Source: Bacillus sp. CGMCC 1.16541 (GTDB lineage: Bacteria > Bacillota > Bacilli > Bacillales > Bacillaceae_H). From it: 64,000 nucleotides of DNA. The notes under the pieces were generated by a model. It did not search any database. It was not told where the DNA came from and saw only the letters and a list, made by a program, of their open reading frames with translations. The stretch spans positions 36,519 through 100,518 of the forward strand of contig NZ_QFRU01000014.1 in NCBI RefSeq assembly GCF_003184905.1, in the 5' to 3' direction. Shown here piece by piece: positions 35,757-50,351 of the stretch. The position numbers were made by a program, and so were the translations under genes. Positions within the stretch are counted from its first letter, which is position 1. Every line of letters starts with the position of its first letter.

Positions 35757-36164
35757 TTAATTTAATGCCACTTTATAGCCGCTTGTTATATGATAAGAAC
35801 CCGTCGTTACACAATTTTCTTTTGAAAAGTGTTCAATTGAAAAAGGAAAACAAAATCCAAACTCTTCTAATTTTTGAACATTCTTTTCAAAGATTTTTTG
35901 ATGTTTTTTCTCTATTTTTCTATAACGAATTGTTTGAATGACCGCAATGAGAGCTTGCAAGCTACACACGATTTGAAGCGCTTCCTCTAGCAACCCATTA
36001 TACGAAGAATTCGATGATTGTAGAGGATTCAAAAGGTGAAGCTCTTGTAACTCGTTAAACTCACTTTCTGATACATATTGGGGCAACAAATCATACAAAA
36101 GATGTTCTGTTAACTCTTCTATGTACTCTTCTACCTCTGACGGAGCTGCATATGCAATTCTCAC
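35757..36164 (-). CDS. yhcU: YhcU-like protein, unknown function
   Basis: 135 residues from GTG 36164, which has AAAGGTGGG five bases upstream; the frame stays open to 36284 but the extra part is promoter-like sequence with a poor start. Predicted mostly helical and soluble (VEEYIEELTEHLLYDLLPQY, LQALIAVIQTIRYRKIEKKHQKIFEKNV). Length and position divergent to yhcT match B. subtilis YhcU. No motif points to a function. Confidence 0.78.
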   Translation of the reverse strand: MRIAYAAPSEVEEYIEELTEHLLYDLLPQYVSESEFNELQELHLLNPLQSSNSSYNGLLEEALQIVCSLQALIAVIQTIRYRKIEKKHQKIFEKNVQKLEEFGFCFPFSIEHFSKENCVTTGSYHITSGYKVALN

Positions 36165-36364
36165 GATTGACCCACCTTTTAAAGAGATACTGTTTTGTAA
36201 TACTTTTAGGATAACATAAAGTGTAAATGAGAACTGTAGGTAGTTATTTCCTCCTAAAACTATCCTCTTTTTTACAAAAAACATTCTACAAAAAACGACA
36301 TTATTCTTAATAAACTCATAAAAATGGTATACTTATTAGTAATTCATTTTAGGTGGTTAGAGCG

Positions 36365-37294
36365 ATGACATTAATTAAAAAAGGTGAATGGATTGAAGAA
36401 ACGATTCGACAAAAATGGAAAGATAAAACAGTCGAACACTATTTAAAAGAGAGATGGAACATTCCTCGTAAAACGCTTCATCTCTATCGTATGGAAAAAA
36501 AAGTAATGGTGAATGAAGAGGTTGTAAGGTGGACCACTCACTTACAAGAAAAAGATAATGTGCAGCTGCACGTATATGAGCCAGAGCATCATAATGTGGT
36601 GACAAGTTCTATTGAATTGGATGTGTTATATGAAGACCCACATATCCTTATTCTTAATAAGCCTATTCAAATGGACACACATCCTAGTTCTAATGAACAA
36701 ACTAATACGCTAACTAATGGAGTAGCAGCCTATTTTCAACAGCAAGATTTACACACTCAGCCACGACATGTCCATCGACTTGATAAAGATACATCGGGAG
36801 CCATTTTGTATACAAAATACCCGTTGGCGAGTGCTTTATTTGATCAACTATTGGCAGATCGCCACATTAAACGTACTTACATTGCTCTTGTACATGGCAT
36901 TATTCGTCAAGATAAAGGGACGATACAAGCAAGCATTGGACGCGATCGCCATCATCCAACTCGTAGACGTGTTTCTCCTTCTGGACAACATGCATTAACA
37001 AATTATCACGTGCGTTTTCGTGACACCAAACGTAATCAAACACTTGTTGAGCTTTCTTTAGACACAGGTCGAACACATCAAATCCGCGTTCATATGAGCC
37101 ACTTAGGTCACCCGTTAGTTGGAGATACACTGTATGGCGGTCATGCTATCAAAGGTCAACAACAAGCGTTACATGCTGTTAGGATCACGTTTAAACATGC
37201 TATTACAGATAAGGAAGTAGCTGTAACAGCTCCTGTCTCACAGTCATTGTTCGACCCTTATCAATCAGTTATTAAAAGACATATTCTACTTTAA
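36365..37294 (+). CDS. yhcT: RluA/RluD-family pseudouridine synthase YhcT
   Basis: 309 residues from ATG 36365 (AGGTGG eight bases before; a GTG at 36353 lies inside that site). An S4-like N-terminal segment precedes the catalytic domain with the RluA motif HRLDKDTSGAILY, whose Asp is the nucleophile (near residue 140). LDTGRTHQIRVHMSHLGHPLVGDTLYGG completes the family signature. Modifies uridines in rRNA or tRNA; target not deducible. Confidence 0.93.
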   Translation: MTLIKKGEWIEETIRQKWKDKTVEHYLKERWNIPRKTLHLYRMEKKVMVNEEVVRWTTHLQEKDNVQLHVYEPEHHNVVTSSIELDVLYEDPHILILNKPIQMDTHPSSNEQTNTLTNGVAAYFQQQDLHTQPRHVHRLDKDTSGAILYTKYPLASALFDQLLADRHIKRTYIALVHGIIRQDKGTIQASIGRDRHHPTRRRVSPSGQHALTNYHVRFRDTKRNQTLVELSLDTGRTHQIRVHMSHLGHPLVGDTLYGGHAIKGQQQALHAVRITFKHAITDKEVAVTAPVSQSLFDPYQSVIKRHILL

Positions 37295-37329
37295 GCTAGC
37301 TGAGTCAATAACCTCGGCTAGTTTTTTTA
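37295..37329 (+). terminator. yhcT terminator
   Basis: CTAGCTGAG / CTCGGCTAG stem followed by T7. The remaining bases to 37537 hold the promoter region of the next gene; nothing else seen. Confidence 0.88.
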
Positions 37330-37537
37330 TTTAAAGAAAGTCGTGATGCATTAGTTAATTTTTCACAACATTACCGCCACAAATTCAGTAAAAGAAGAGC
37401 TCCGCTATCCTTATTAATGCTTAAACTACAACACTTTTTACAAAAACAATTTTAATCAAGAAAAAAAGCTTAACAAATCATGTCGACTTATGTATAATAC
37501 ACCTATAACAAACAAATGTTTTTCACAGGAGGACAAA

Positions 37538-38731
37538 ATGAATAAGATCGGACTTTTGCCTAGAATCGTCATTGCGATTTTACTAGGTATCATGATTGGT
37601 AGTGTCGGACCTGAATGGTTCGTTAAGATATTCGTTACATTTAATAGTATATTTGGTAGCTTCCTAGGGTTTGCCATTCCGTTAATTATCCTTGCTTTTA
37701 TCGCACCAGGGATTGGAGAAATCGGAAAAGGTGCAGGAAAGTTTTTAGGGTTAACAACGGGAATTGCTTATCTATCAACAATTACAGCTGGTCTCTTCGC
37801 CTTTCTTGCAGCCAAAAGCTTGTATCCAATTATTTTAAGCACGTCTCAAGGATCAGCAGCTCTTGAAAACCCTGAAGAAGCACTTCTAAAGCCATTCTTT
37901 GAAATGCCAATTCCAGCTCCAATGGAAGTTATGACAGCTCTAATTTTAGCATTTACATTGGGTCTTGGAATGGCCGTTATAAAAGGAAATGCGCTTAAGA
38001 ACGTAATGGTTCAATTCCGTAGTATTGTTGAATTAGTAATCTCAAAAGTAATCATTCCATTATTACCTTTTCATATTTTAGGTATTTTTGCGAACATGAC
38101 ATATGGTGGGCAGGTTCAAACGATTATGTCTGTTTTCGCGAAAGTTTTTATCATGATTATTGCTTTACACACACTGATGCTTATTATGCAATATACAGGA
38201 AGTGGATTACTCTCTCGTAAAAATCCATTTAAAATGTTAAAAACAATGCTTCCTGCTTACTTTACAGCTCTTGGCACACAGTCTTCAGCATCAACGATTC
38301 CTGTTACATTAGAGCAAACAAAGAAAAACGGTGTGCGCGAAAAAGTTGCCGACTTCTCTGTTCCATTATTAGCTACTATTCACCTGTCAGGTAGTACGAT
38401 TACACTCGTTTCATGTGCGATGGCAGTGATGCTTTTAAATGGAATGGAAATAAGCTTCTCTATTATTATGCCATTTATCTTAATGCTTGGTGTGACAATG
38501 ATTGCCGCACCTGGTGTTCCTGGTGGAGCCATTATGGCAGCTGCTGGTTTACTCCAAACAATGTTAGGTTTTAATGAAACAATGGTTGCGTTAATGATGG
38601 CACTTTATTTAGCACAAGACAGCTTTGGTACAGCTTGTAACGTAACAGGCGATGGTGCCATTGCAAACGCAGTGGATAAATTAACATCAAAAAAAAGTGA
38701 CAACCTACAAGAAGTCAAACAAGTAAGTTAA
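37538..38731 (+). CDS. Dicarboxylate/amino acid:cation symporter (DAACS family)
   Basis: 397 residues from ATG 37538 with CAGGAGGA seven bases upstream. About eight membrane helices and two re-entrant loops. Family marks: FVTFNSIFGSFLGFAIPLIILAFI, TALGTQSSASTIPVTLEQ (the serine-rich loop HP1, near residue 262) and TAC-N-V-TGDGAIA near residue 375 (substrate/sodium site). Similar to the serine/threonine- or dicarboxylate-transporting members. The Asp of the NMDGT motif of glutamate carriers is not obvious, so the substrate is left open. Confidence 0.9.
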   Translation: MNKIGLLPRIVIAILLGIMIGSVGPEWFVKIFVTFNSIFGSFLGFAIPLIILAFIAPGIGEIGKGAGKFLGLTTGIAYLSTITAGLFAFLAAKSLYPIILSTSQGSAALENPEEALLKPFFEMPIPAPMEVMTALILAFTLGLGMAVIKGNALKNVMVQFRSIVELVISKVIIPLLPFHILGIFANMTYGGQVQTIMSVFAKVFIMIIALHTLMLIMQYTGSGLLSRKNPFKMLKTMLPAYFTALGTQSSASTIPVTLEQTKKNGVREKVADFSVPLLATIHLSGSTITLVSCAMAVMLLNGMEISFSIIMPFILMLGVTMIAAPGVPGGAIMAAAGLLQTMLGFNETMVALMMALYLAQDSFGTACNVTGDGAIANAVDKLTSKKSDNLQEVKQVS

Positions 38732-38774
38732 CAAAAAAGGAAACGCCATTTTAAATGGCGTTTCCTTTTTTGTT
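38731..38774. terminator. Convergent terminator
   Basis: ACAAAAAAGGAAACGCCATT / AATGGCGTTTCCTTTTTTGT, nearly perfect, between the symporter and yvgN. Confidence 0.95.
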
Positions 38775-38776
38775 AA

Positions 38777-39607
38777 TTAAAAGTCAAAGTTATCTGGATC
38801 TGGACCTACGCGGCGATCTTCATTTAACGCGTCGATTTTCTCCATATCTTCTTTTGTTAACTCAAAGTCAAAGATGCTTGCATTTTCAATAATGCGGTGC
38901 TCTTTAATTGATTTCGGAATCGTTACAACTTCATTTTGCAAGTCCCAACGTAAAATCACTTGAGCTACTGATTTATTATATTTTTCACCAATTTCTTGTA
39001 GTGTCAAGTTATCAAGTAACTCACCCTGCATTAATGGTGACCATGCTTCAAGTTGAATGCCTTGTTCTTTACAAAATGATTGAAGCTCTGTTTGTGTTAA
39101 ACGAGGATGATATTCTACTTGGTTCACCATCGGTTTAATCTCCGCATCGGCTAACACATCTTCTAAATGATGAACTTGGAAATTACTTACCCCGATTGCA
39201 CGAACACGACCGTCTTTATAAAGCTTTTCAAGTGCCTTCCAAGTCTCTTTATACTTTCCTTTTACTGGCCAGTGAACTAAATATAAGTCTAGGTATTCTA
39301 ATCCTAGTTTTTGCAAACTCGTTTCAAAAGCTTGTAATGTAGACTCATACCCTTGATCTGCATTCCACACTTTTGTTGTAATAAATAGGTCTTCTCGAGC
39401 AACACCTGATTCCTTAATTGCTTGACCTACCCCTTCTTCATTTCCATAAATCGCTGCTGTATCGATGCTACGGTATCCAGCTTTAATTGCTGCCTTTACT
39501 GAATTAACCACTTCTTGGCCTTCTTCAACTTTAAATACACCTAAGCCAAACCAAGGCATCTTCACACCATTATGTAATGTTGTACTATCAGTTAAACTTT
39601 TAACCAT
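38777..39607 (-). CDS. yvgN: Aldo/keto reductase (YvgN/YtbE-like)
   Basis: 276 residues from ATG 39607 behind a run of eight G. AKR family: [13 protein letters not shown] with the catalytic Asp and Tyr, [12 protein letters not shown] with Lys, [14 protein letters not shown] with His, [11 protein letters not shown], and the NADPH-binding [21 protein letters not shown]. Reduces small aldehydes such as methylglyoxal with NADPH. Monocistronic. Confidence 0.92.
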   Translation of the reverse strand: MVKSLTDSTTLHNGVKMPWFGLGVFKVEEGQEVVNSVKAAIKAGYRSIDTAAIYGNEEGVGQAIKESGVAREDLFITTKVWNADQGYESTLQAFETSLQKLGLEYLDLYLVHWPVKGKYKETWKALEKLYKDGRVRAIGVSNFQVHHLEDVLADAEIKPMVNQVEYHPRLTQTELQSFCKEQGIQLEAWSPLMQGELLDNLTLQEIGEKYNKSVAQVILRWDLQNEVVTIPKSIKEHRIIENASIFDFELTKEDMEKIDALNEDRRVGPDPDNFDF

Positions 39608-39750
39608 GATATCCCCCCCCAATATGGAAACTAAAAACAAAGTTATTTTCTCACAAAACCAAAATCCTACCAAACTTTTTGCTCAACAAAAAGCGAAAAG
39701 CGCTTGCTCAGCGGCGTACAAACTGGACAGATCCGTATGAGATAAAGAAA

Positions 39751-39782
39751 ACAAGGTTGCCCTCCACTTATAGGCAACCCTG
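39751..39782 (-). terminator. Chemoreceptor terminator
   Basis: On the minus strand GGGTTGCC pairs with GGCAACCT, followed by TGTTTTCTTT. Confidence 0.8.
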
Positions 39783-39795
39783 TTTCTCTATGTTT

Positions 39796-41829
39796 TTACT
39801 TTTCTTTGTCATCGTTTACTTTAAACTGACGAATGGTTTGGACCAATACTTCACTAGCTTCTTGTAATTGTTCTGCTGAGTGAGAAACCGTTGAGATGGC
39901 ACGAATTTGCTCTTCTGTTGAGGCTGTTATTTCTTCTGTACCAGCTGCTGATTGTTGAGCAATTGCAGCAATACTTTGAATTGCCGAAACAACATCTTCT
40001 TTCGTTTCATCGATTTCATCCATATTTTTCACAACTTCTTTAATCGACGTCACAACCTCTTCAATTGTGGACGCAATTGAATGAAACGCATCTTCAGTAT
40101 CGGCTACAACCGCTTCTTGTAACTTTGATATCTCATCTGTACGTTCAAACTCTTGGTGAACTTTTACAACTTCTCCTTGAATGCTCGCAATGGTTTGACG
40201 CACTTTCTCTGTTGCAATTGATGATTGTTCTGCTAGCTTCCTTACTTCGTCTGCTACAACAGCAAAACCTTTTCCATGCTCACCTGCTCTGGCTGCTTCA
40301 ATGCTTGCATTTAAGGCTAAAAGATTCGTTTGATCAGAAATGGCATTAATTGTGTGAATGATATATTCAATTTCCTTCATTTTGTCCGTTAAATCTTTCA
40401 TGACCATTTGAACAGATTGGACCACTTCTACTGATTCATTTGTTTGATGACGTAATGTTTTAACTTGCGATAACCCTTTTTCATTTGCTTGTGCTGCTTG
40501 TCCAGATAACAGAGTGATTTGTTCATTTTGAGCAATAACGCTCTCAATCTTCGATGACAAATCCATTGTTTTTGTATTTGTACCATCCGCATCTGATGCC
40601 TGCTGACTAGCCCCTGTTGCGATTTCTTGGATAGCTCGTCCAATTTCCTCACTCGAAGCGGTTGCCTCTTCGGATACCGCACTTAAGTTTTCAACAGAAA
40701 ATTTCACACTTTCCACTGATGTTTGGACCGTACTAATCACTTGTTTCATATTTTTAGCCATTTCATTGAATAAAAGTGTTAATTCACCAATTTCATCTTT
40801 TGACTTTGTTTCAATATGAACCGTTAAATCTCCATTGGCAACTTTTTCGACTTCTTTCTTTAAACGTGAAATTGGGTTTGTAATGGTACGAGAGATGACA
40901 ATTGTTAAAATAACTGTTAGTACAAGTCCAATTCCTGCAATGATTAAAATCATTTTAAAAATGTCATTCGCACTTACCAACATATTGTCGTAAATATACG
41001 CAAATCCAACTTTCCACCCTGTTGACTCAACTGTTTCGTAAGCTAGAACACGATCTTGCTTTTCATACACATACTGAAGAAAGTCAGATGGATTATCACT
41101 TTCATACATCTTCTTAATAAACGAAAGGTCCATTAAGTTATTTCCGGCTTCTGTAGGATGAGCGAGTGCGGTACCTTTGGCATCAAATAAAAACCCGTAT
41201 CCGCCATAATTAACATTTGTTTCTGACACAATTTTACTCAAGATGCTTAACTCTAAATCAGATGCAACAACACCGAGTAACTCATTTGTTTGAGGATCAA
41301 TAATTGCTTTAGCAATCGTGACAACTGTTTCACCTGTACTTGCATCTTCATATGGCTCTGTATACACTACCTGATCTGGTGTGCTTTTAGCTTGAATATA
41401 CCAACCTCTGCCTCTCGGATCATAGCTAGCATCAAAGGTCGCATTCGGAACAGAGAACATTCCTTTTGATTCTGCTCCGATGTATTGAAGTCCAATATTG
41501 GGATAACTCTCGGTAAAAGATGTAAATTCTTTCTCAACCGTTTGCCACGTGAAATAAGTTGCTTCTTCGGGCTCCGCTACACCATTTTCTTGTCGTAAAA
41601 AGTTAATAATGACATCATTTTGACTGAATCGATCAATGTTACGACTATACATTGTTAAATACAAATCAATGTTTCGCTTTACTTCTTTCACCATTGTTTG
41701 TGATTGTACTTTTACATCTTCTTCAATTTGTTTTTTTGTAAATTGATACGCTCCCCCTGAAACAAATAACAAGAGAAGTGTAATAAATAACGTAAACGAA
41801 ACAACGAGCTTCGTACTTACTTTTTTCAT
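39796..41829 (-). CDS. Methyl-accepting chemotaxis protein with dCACHE sensor
   Basis: 677 residues from ATG 41829 (AAGGGTGAG upstream; a GTG at 41841 lies within it). Membrane segment 10-30, extracytoplasmic double-CACHE ligand domain (about 40-295; [20 protein letters not shown] is a typical dCACHE stretch), second membrane helix near 298-318, HAMP 319-372, and a long signalling coiled coil with the tip [38 protein letters not shown]. dCACHE receptors commonly bind amino acids or organic acids; the ligand is unknown. Confidence 0.95.
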   Translation of the reverse strand: MKKVSTKLVVSFTLFITLLLLFVSGGAYQFTKKQIEEDVKVQSQTMVKEVKRNIDLYLTMYSRNIDRFSQNDVIINFLRQENGVAEPEEATYFTWQTVEKEFTSFTESYPNIGLQYIGAESKGMFSVPNATFDASYDPRGRGWYIQAKSTPDQVVYTEPYEDASTGETVVTIAKAIIDPQTNELLGVVASDLELSILSKIVSETNVNYGGYGFLFDAKGTALAHPTEAGNNLMDLSFIKKMYESDNPSDFLQYVYEKQDRVLAYETVESTGWKVGFAYIYDNMLVSANDIFKMILIIAGIGLVLTVILTIVISRTITNPISRLKKEVEKVANGDLTVHIETKSKDEIGELTLLFNEMAKNMKQVISTVQTSVESVKFSVENLSAVSEEATASSEEIGRAIQEIATGASQQASDADGTNTKTMDLSSKIESVIAQNEQITLLSGQAAQANEKGLSQVKTLRHQTNESVEVVQSVQMVMKDLTDKMKEIEYIIHTINAISDQTNLLALNASIEAARAGEHGKGFAVVADEVRKLAEQSSIATEKVRQTIASIQGEVVKVHQEFERTDEISKLQEAVVADTEDAFHSIASTIEEVVTSIKEVVKNMDEIDETKEDVVSAIQSIAAIAQQSAAGTEEITASTEEQIRAISTVSHSAEQLQEASEVLVQTIRQFKVNDDKEK

Positions 41830-42072
41830 CTCTTTTCTCACCCTTTTTCCTATATATACAGTTATTAACGGACAAACCTATTAAATGTGAAGGAAAAAGA
41901 CAATAGTTGAATTTTTCAGTTTCTTTTGAGTATAATGACACACATTTAGTGACGCTTACTTCTCAAAAAGACGTGACCTTTTATTCATTTTTCATTATTC
42001 CTACATAATATTGTTAAAATATTCTAATTTTTTAGTTACTATTAATTCATCACTAACTAAAGGAGGAATGAC

Positions 42073-43572
42073 ATGAAATCATTGTATGTCACCAAAAAAC
42101 AGTTATTTACGTACTTACTTCTCTTCACACTTATCTTAACGCCTTTCCAACCAGCCGAGACTCCTACAAACGTAACTGCATCCAATGACTACACAGATTT
42201 AGAGCAAAACATTCACCACATTTTATCAGATGATCGCTTAAAAGGAGCTATTAGTGCCGTTAGTGTTCGCGATGCAAAAAGTGGGGATGTTGTTTTTGAA
42301 AAGTGGGGAGATATGCGTCTGAAGACGGCTTCAAATATGAAACTCCTTACAGCAGCTGCTGCTCTTCATACGTTAGGTCCTGACCATACCTTTAAAACCG
42401 AGATCCTCACAGATGGAGAAATTGTTGGGGACGTATTAAAAGGAAATCTCTACTTAAAAGGAAAAGGAGACCCTACGCTCTTAAAGCAAGATTTTGATCA
42501 AATGAGTACATATTTAAAGTCTAAAAACATTCGAATGATTCAAGGAGACATTATTGCAGATGATACGTGGTACAATGCAGTAAGACTATCAGAAGACATG
42601 ATTTGGAACGATGAATCGTATTACTACGGGGCGCAAATTTCTGCTCTAACAGCTTCACCTAATGAAGATTATGATGCAGGAACTGTCATCGTTGAAACAT
42701 CACCTACAAAACCTGGACAAGTTGCTAAAATTTCATTAATTCCTGAAACAACTTATCCTACTATCATTAATAAAACAAAAACAATTGAAAGTGGAACTCG
42801 TTCCATTCGTGTAACACGAGAGCATGGAACAAATAATATTGTTGTAGAAGGAACGATTCCATTTAATAGTACTAATACTCGCTCATGGGTAACACTTTGG
42901 GAGCCGACTGGCTACGCACTTGATTTGTTTAAAAAGGCTCTTGTGCAAGCTGGTATTCATGTAAAGCCAAAACAAGGTGGATACGGCCAAACACCACCAA
43001 GTGCACAAGTATTATACACAAGAGAGTCTATGCCTCTTTCTGAGCTACTTGTTCCGTTCATGAAGCTCAGTAACAACACCATTGCTGAAACATTAGTAAA
43101 AGAAATGGGACAAGCCGTTCATCACGAAGGAAGTTGGGAAAAGGGACTTGAGGTTCTTGAAGATTATGTTGCGGCACGTGGACTTAATACAAATACAATG
43201 CGTATTCGAGACGGCTCTGGTATCTCACATGTGACAAACATTCCTGCAAATGAGCTGTCAAAATTGCTTGTTGAAGTGCAAAAAGAAGAATGGTATCCAA
43301 CTTTCCTACACTCTCTTCCAGTCGCAGGTGCGAGTGACCGCTTAGAAGGTGGTACGCTTCGTAGTCGTATGAGAGGAACAGCGGCTGAAAGGAATGTAAA
43401 AGCAAAAACAGGTACAATTACAGGTGCTACTTCCCTTTCTGGTTATGTAACAACAAAAGATGGACAGGATTTGGTGTTCTCTATCATATTAAATAACTTT
43501 ATGGCGAGCAACTTGCGAGACATTGAAGATAAAATTGCAGTGGCCTTAGCGGAGTACGAAGACAAAGAGTAA
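42073..43572 (+). CDS. dacC: D-Ala-D-Ala carboxypeptidase, PBP4a type (peptidase S13)
   Basis: 499 residues with a signal peptide (LLFTLILTPFQPAE). Class C low-molecular-mass penicillin-binding protein: active Ser in S87-N-M-K90 (TASNMKLLTAAAAL), the SNN motif in MKLSNNTIAETLVKEMG, and KTG in VKAKTGTITGATSLSGY. The inserted regulatory domains between the first and second motif match DacB/PBP4a. Trims or cuts peptidoglycan peptides outside the membrane. AAAGGAGG precedes the ATG. Confidence 0.94.
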   Translation: MKSLYVTKKQLFTYLLLFTLILTPFQPAETPTNVTASNDYTDLEQNIHHILSDDRLKGAISAVSVRDAKSGDVVFEKWGDMRLKTASNMKLLTAAAALHTLGPDHTFKTEILTDGEIVGDVLKGNLYLKGKGDPTLLKQDFDQMSTYLKSKNIRMIQGDIIADDTWYNAVRLSEDMIWNDESYYYGAQISALTASPNEDYDAGTVIVETSPTKPGQVAKISLIPETTYPTIINKTKTIESGTRSIRVTREHGTNNIVVEGTIPFNSTNTRSWVTLWEPTGYALDLFKKALVQAGIHVKPKQGGYGQTPPSAQVLYTRESMPLSELLVPFMKLSNNTIAETLVKEMGQAVHHEGSWEKGLEVLEDYVAARGLNTNTMRIRDGSGISHVTNIPANELSKLLVEVQKEEWYPTFLHSLPVAGASDRLEGGTLRSRMRGTAAERNVKAKTGTITGATSLSGYVTTKDGQDLVFSIILNNFMASNLRDIEDKIAVALAEYEDKE

Positions 43573-43575
43573 AAC

Positions 43576-43620
43576 AAAAAAAGAGGATGACTGGTACTCT
43601 ATCCATTCATCCTCCTTTCT
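43576..43620. terminator. Convergent terminator overlapping the CDF stop codon
   Basis: AAAGAGGATGA / TCATCCTCCTT stem with A7 before and TTTCTTTTT after; shared by dacC and the minus-strand CDF gene. Confidence 0.85.
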
Positions 43621-44488
43621 TTTTATGAACATCAGGTTCAATATGCACGATAGTCTCTCTTATTTTATAGTCGTGCTTCATCACATCTTCAATTTGGTCA
43701 GCAATCTCATGGCTTTGAATGACATTTAAATGAGGATCGACCATCACCGTTACTTCAAGCATCACATAATTGCCTTGCATACGACCTTTTAAATCTTTAA
43801 TAAAATTGACTCCTTCAACTTCTGTAATGACGTGTTCATACTTCATTAGTTCCTCTTGATTAAATCCATCGGTTAATACGTGAGTTACGTCTTTAAAAAT
43901 ATCAAATGCCGTTTTACAAATGATGAGCCCCACCACAACAGCCGCTACAGTATCAAGCCACGGCATCCCAAATTGTGAACCGACAACACCAACGACTGCT
44001 CCAACACTAACGAGCGCATCTGAAAGATTATCCTTTGCAACAGCATGTAGCGACTGACTTTTTAATTGCTTAGCCAAACCGTTATTATAAAGAAACACGG
44101 CAATCATTATAACGGCACACACTAATCCAACCCATGCAGCTAGTAGATCGGGTGTTTCAGTTCTATGGTAAAAAAGAGATTGTCCCGCATTCACTAGTAC
44201 CTGTAAACCGATAATCATCATAATAAAAGAAGCTAATAATGAAGAAATGTTTTCCGCTCTTGAATGCCCATAAGGATGGTCTTCATCTCTCGGTTTTTGA
44301 GAAATCTTCAATCCGATGAGAACCGCTACAGATGCAATAATATCTGTTAAATTATTAAATCCATCTGCTCGTAAAGCAGCAGAATGTGCCATACTACCAA
44401 TGGTTAGCTTGCATATTGATAACACAATGTATGTAATAATACTAACCCAAGCGCCCTTTTGAGCGACTTTGTAATAATCTTGATTCAC
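43607..44488 (-). CDS. Cation diffusion facilitator transporter (MneP/MneS-like)
   Basis: 293 residues, GTG start at 44488 with a weak ribosome binding site. Six helices with CDF metal sites: ALRADGFNNLTDIIASV (D-x-x-N-x-x-D near 41-50), HPYGHSRAE, and VAKDNLSDALVSVGAVVGV. A C-terminal cytoplasmic domain with VMVDPHLNVIQSHEIADQIE follows. The Asn-Asp site (rather than His-Asp) favours manganese export, as in B. subtilis MneP/MneS, over zinc. Metal not proven. Confidence 0.9.
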   Translation of the reverse strand: MNQDYYKVAQKGAWVSIITYIVLSICKLTIGSMAHSAALRADGFNNLTDIIASVAVLIGLKISQKPRDEDHPYGHSRAENISSLLASFIMMIIGLQVLVNAGQSLFYHRTETPDLLAAWVGLVCAVIMIAVFLYNNGLAKQLKSQSLHAVAKDNLSDALVSVGAVVGVVGSQFGMPWLDTVAAVVVGLIICKTAFDIFKDVTHVLTDGFNQEELMKYEHVITEVEGVNFIKDLKGRMQGNYVMLEVTVMVDPHLNVIQSHEIADQIEDVMKHDYKIRETIVHIEPDVHKKKGG

Positions 44489-44641
44489 TCGACATCATAC
44501 CCTTTTTATTTTTACTGTTATAAGCAAAAACAAGTGTACCAAAGTAGAATCGTGTGGGTCTATAGAAACATTGTTGAAGACTAACATGTATGTAGAGCAA
44601 GTAAAATAATGTAGCCCTTTGCTAAACAAGTTGCATAAAGT

Positions 44642-44676
44642 AAAAAACAAGTGAGGTGCTTCTCACTTGTTTTTTA
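44642..44676 (-). terminator. DoxX gene terminator
   Basis: AAACAAGTGAG / CTCACTTGTTT with a six-base loop and T/A runs on both sides. Confidence 0.92.
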
Positions 44677-44681
44677 TCTCA

Positions 44682-45083
44682 TTAGTTAAAAATAAGCATA
44701 TCTACGGAATACGATCCTGCTCCCATTAATGCCACAGCTAGTGCTACAACAATGATAAATAAATTAAACTCATATCCATTTTGCGTCACCCAGTATCCGT
44801 TTGCTCCGTGTACTTTGACAATTGCAATGATCATTGTACCAATAATCATCGCTGCCGCTAATGGTGTTAACAGCCCTAATACAAATAAAGCTCCTCCAAC
44901 AAGCTCTGTTAATCCTGCAATAATGGCCATTTGTTTTCCAGGTTTAATTCCAATAGACTCAAAGAAACCTCCTGTCCCTTGAACCCCATGACCACCAAAC
45001 CAACCGAACAACTTTTGAGCACCATGACCCATAAATGAAAGACCTACAACTAAGCGAATTAGTAACAATCCAATACTAATCAT
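44682..45083 (-). CDS. DoxX-family membrane protein (MhqP/CatD-like)
   Basis: 133 residues, four helices. DoxX hallmarks: LLLIRLVVGLSFMGHGAQKLFGWFGGHG at the N-terminus, FFESIGIKPGKQMAIIAGLTELVGGALFVLGLLTPLAA and a late NGYEFNLFI. In B. subtilis such proteins (MhqP, CatD) are induced by quinones and electrophiles under MarR-type repressors. Direct repeats containing TTC(G/A)AGATA lie in its promoter region. AGGAGGA precedes the ATG. Confidence 0.88.
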   Translation of the reverse strand: MISIGLLLIRLVVGLSFMGHGAQKLFGWFGGHGVQGTGGFFESIGIKPGKQMAIIAGLTELVGGALFVLGLLTPLAAAMIIGTMIIAIVKVHGANGYWVTQNGYEFNLFIIVVALAVALMGAGSYSVDMLIFN

Positions 45084-45111
45084 TAAAAATTCCTCCTTTA
45101 ATGTTTCGGAA

Positions 45112-45200
45112 TTAAATATTTTTAATTCGAGATATAATAAAAAATAAAATACTTATTACTCGTTAAATATTTTTAATTCAAGATAATTATATTCAAGATA
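45112..45200. promoter_or_regulatory. Direct repeats in the DoxX promoter, candidate MarR/MhqR-type operator
   Basis: A 23-base unit at 45112-45134 recurs at 45163-45185 with one mismatch; it ends in TTAATTC(G/A)AGATA. A third partial TTCAAGATA is at 45192-45200. On the minus strand the unit begins TATCTCGAATT, like one half of the MhqR operator of B. subtilis. Confidence 0.5.
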
Positions 45201-45302
45201 GATAGAAAGTGTCAATATTTAAAAAAAAATGAATTGGTCATCTCTCTCCTTCCGATATGGTCTGAAATTAATACTCATCTCATACTTATGAAGAAGTTAT
45301 GA

Positions 45303-46367
<1,065 letters not shown>

Positions 46368-46472
46368 ACAAAAAAGTGTCTCAAAACAAGATTGGTTTTC
46401 TTATGCTCGTGAGAATGATGACATTTAGATTTGCTTTATTTATGTGATGATACCAGTGTTTGTCACAATCTA

Positions 46473-46486
46473 ATCAAACGTTTGTT
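46473..46486. repeat. Dispersed palindromic motif, copy 4 (inverted)
   Basis: ATCAAACGTTTGTT, the reverse complement of the motif found at 20640, 24513 and 24571. It lies in the 261-base interval between the convergent ends of ldh and bioB. The same interval has an imperfect stem CTAACA...GCTTGCC / GGCAAGC...TGTTAG (46533-46599) that may terminate the bio operon. Confidence 0.55.
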
Positions 46487-46628
46487 TAAATAGGTGATGC
46501 GTATGGAGAAACAACATCTAATACCCTAACTAACACCGCTTGCCTCTTAATATTCTGTACAGGGGATACATAGATTGGCAAGCAATGTTGTTAGTTATAT
46601 TAGAAGCTTAAAAAATAACCACTTTCTT

Positions 46629-49724
<3,096 letters not shown>

Positions 49725-49739
49725 CTTTTCAACCCCTTA

Positions 49740-49768
49740 TGTTAACTTTATGTAATTAAAAGTTAACA
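49740..49768 (-). promoter_or_regulatory. BirA operator of bioADB
   Basis: TGTTAAC-N15-GTTAACA, a perfect inverted repeat with the spacing of Bacillus BirA sites, 16 bases before the bioA start. The following 49769-49960 is AT-rich with no gene seen. Confidence 0.9.
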
Positions 49769-49960
49769 CTTATAAGTGAAATTTGTCAAACTATTTCCAA
49801 AAATGTTTAATCGATTATGTTCTAACCCTTTTTAAAATAAGAATACCGAGTAGCTTGTTTATCTATCACTATTGTTTACGTTTCGTTTCCGCCATCCCTC
49901 GACATATTTCCCCAGAAATAATGACAATTATTTCTCTTTCTCTATTCTATCTCCAGCACA

Positions 49961-50010
49961 AAAAAGGTCTCTATCAAAGAGAGTCTACTCCTTTTGATAA
50001 AGACCTTTCT
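49961..50010 (-). terminator. Terminator of the 56-residue gene
   Basis: AAAGGTCTTTATCAAA / TTTGATAGAGACCTTT with one mismatch, then T-run on the minus strand. Confidence 0.88.
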
Positions 50011-50039
50011 ATACAAACTGACTCATACGTACATTATTT

Positions 50040-50210
50040 TTAATACGTAAGGTCAAACCTTTCAAGAAACTCATGATACGCTTCAATTCGACCTTCAATG
50101 TTTGCTTTTTCAACGTCTGTTAACTCATTGTTTTTTAAATACGTTTGTTGTTCCTCAATTTGTGACTTAATGTACGATGCAATCGATGTTTCGTTAAATG
50201 TTCCTAACAT
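50040..50210 (-). CDS. Small acidic helical protein, 56 residues, unknown
   Basis: Reads MLGTFNETSIASYIKSQIEE at the N-terminus and continues with an amphipathic helix rich in Glu, ending in FLERFDLTY. ATG 50210 has AGGTGG six bases upstream and a terminator follows the stop, so it has the full signals of a gene. Soluble, charged, probably one helix-loop-helix. Not recognised as a named family. Confidence 0.7.
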   Translation of the reverse strand: MLGTFNETSIASYIKSQIEEQQTYLKNNELTDVEKANIEGRIEAYHEFLERFDLTY

Positions 50211-50351
50211 GTCATCCACCTCGTTTTATAGGATAGTAACTTTTACCCCTTGATGAGAAGATGAAACCTTTTTAAGCGATAAAACAACTACGTACATTAA
50301 AATGAGGTATCGTGTTTAGGTATGACGATTTGTATCTATATTCTTAACTCT

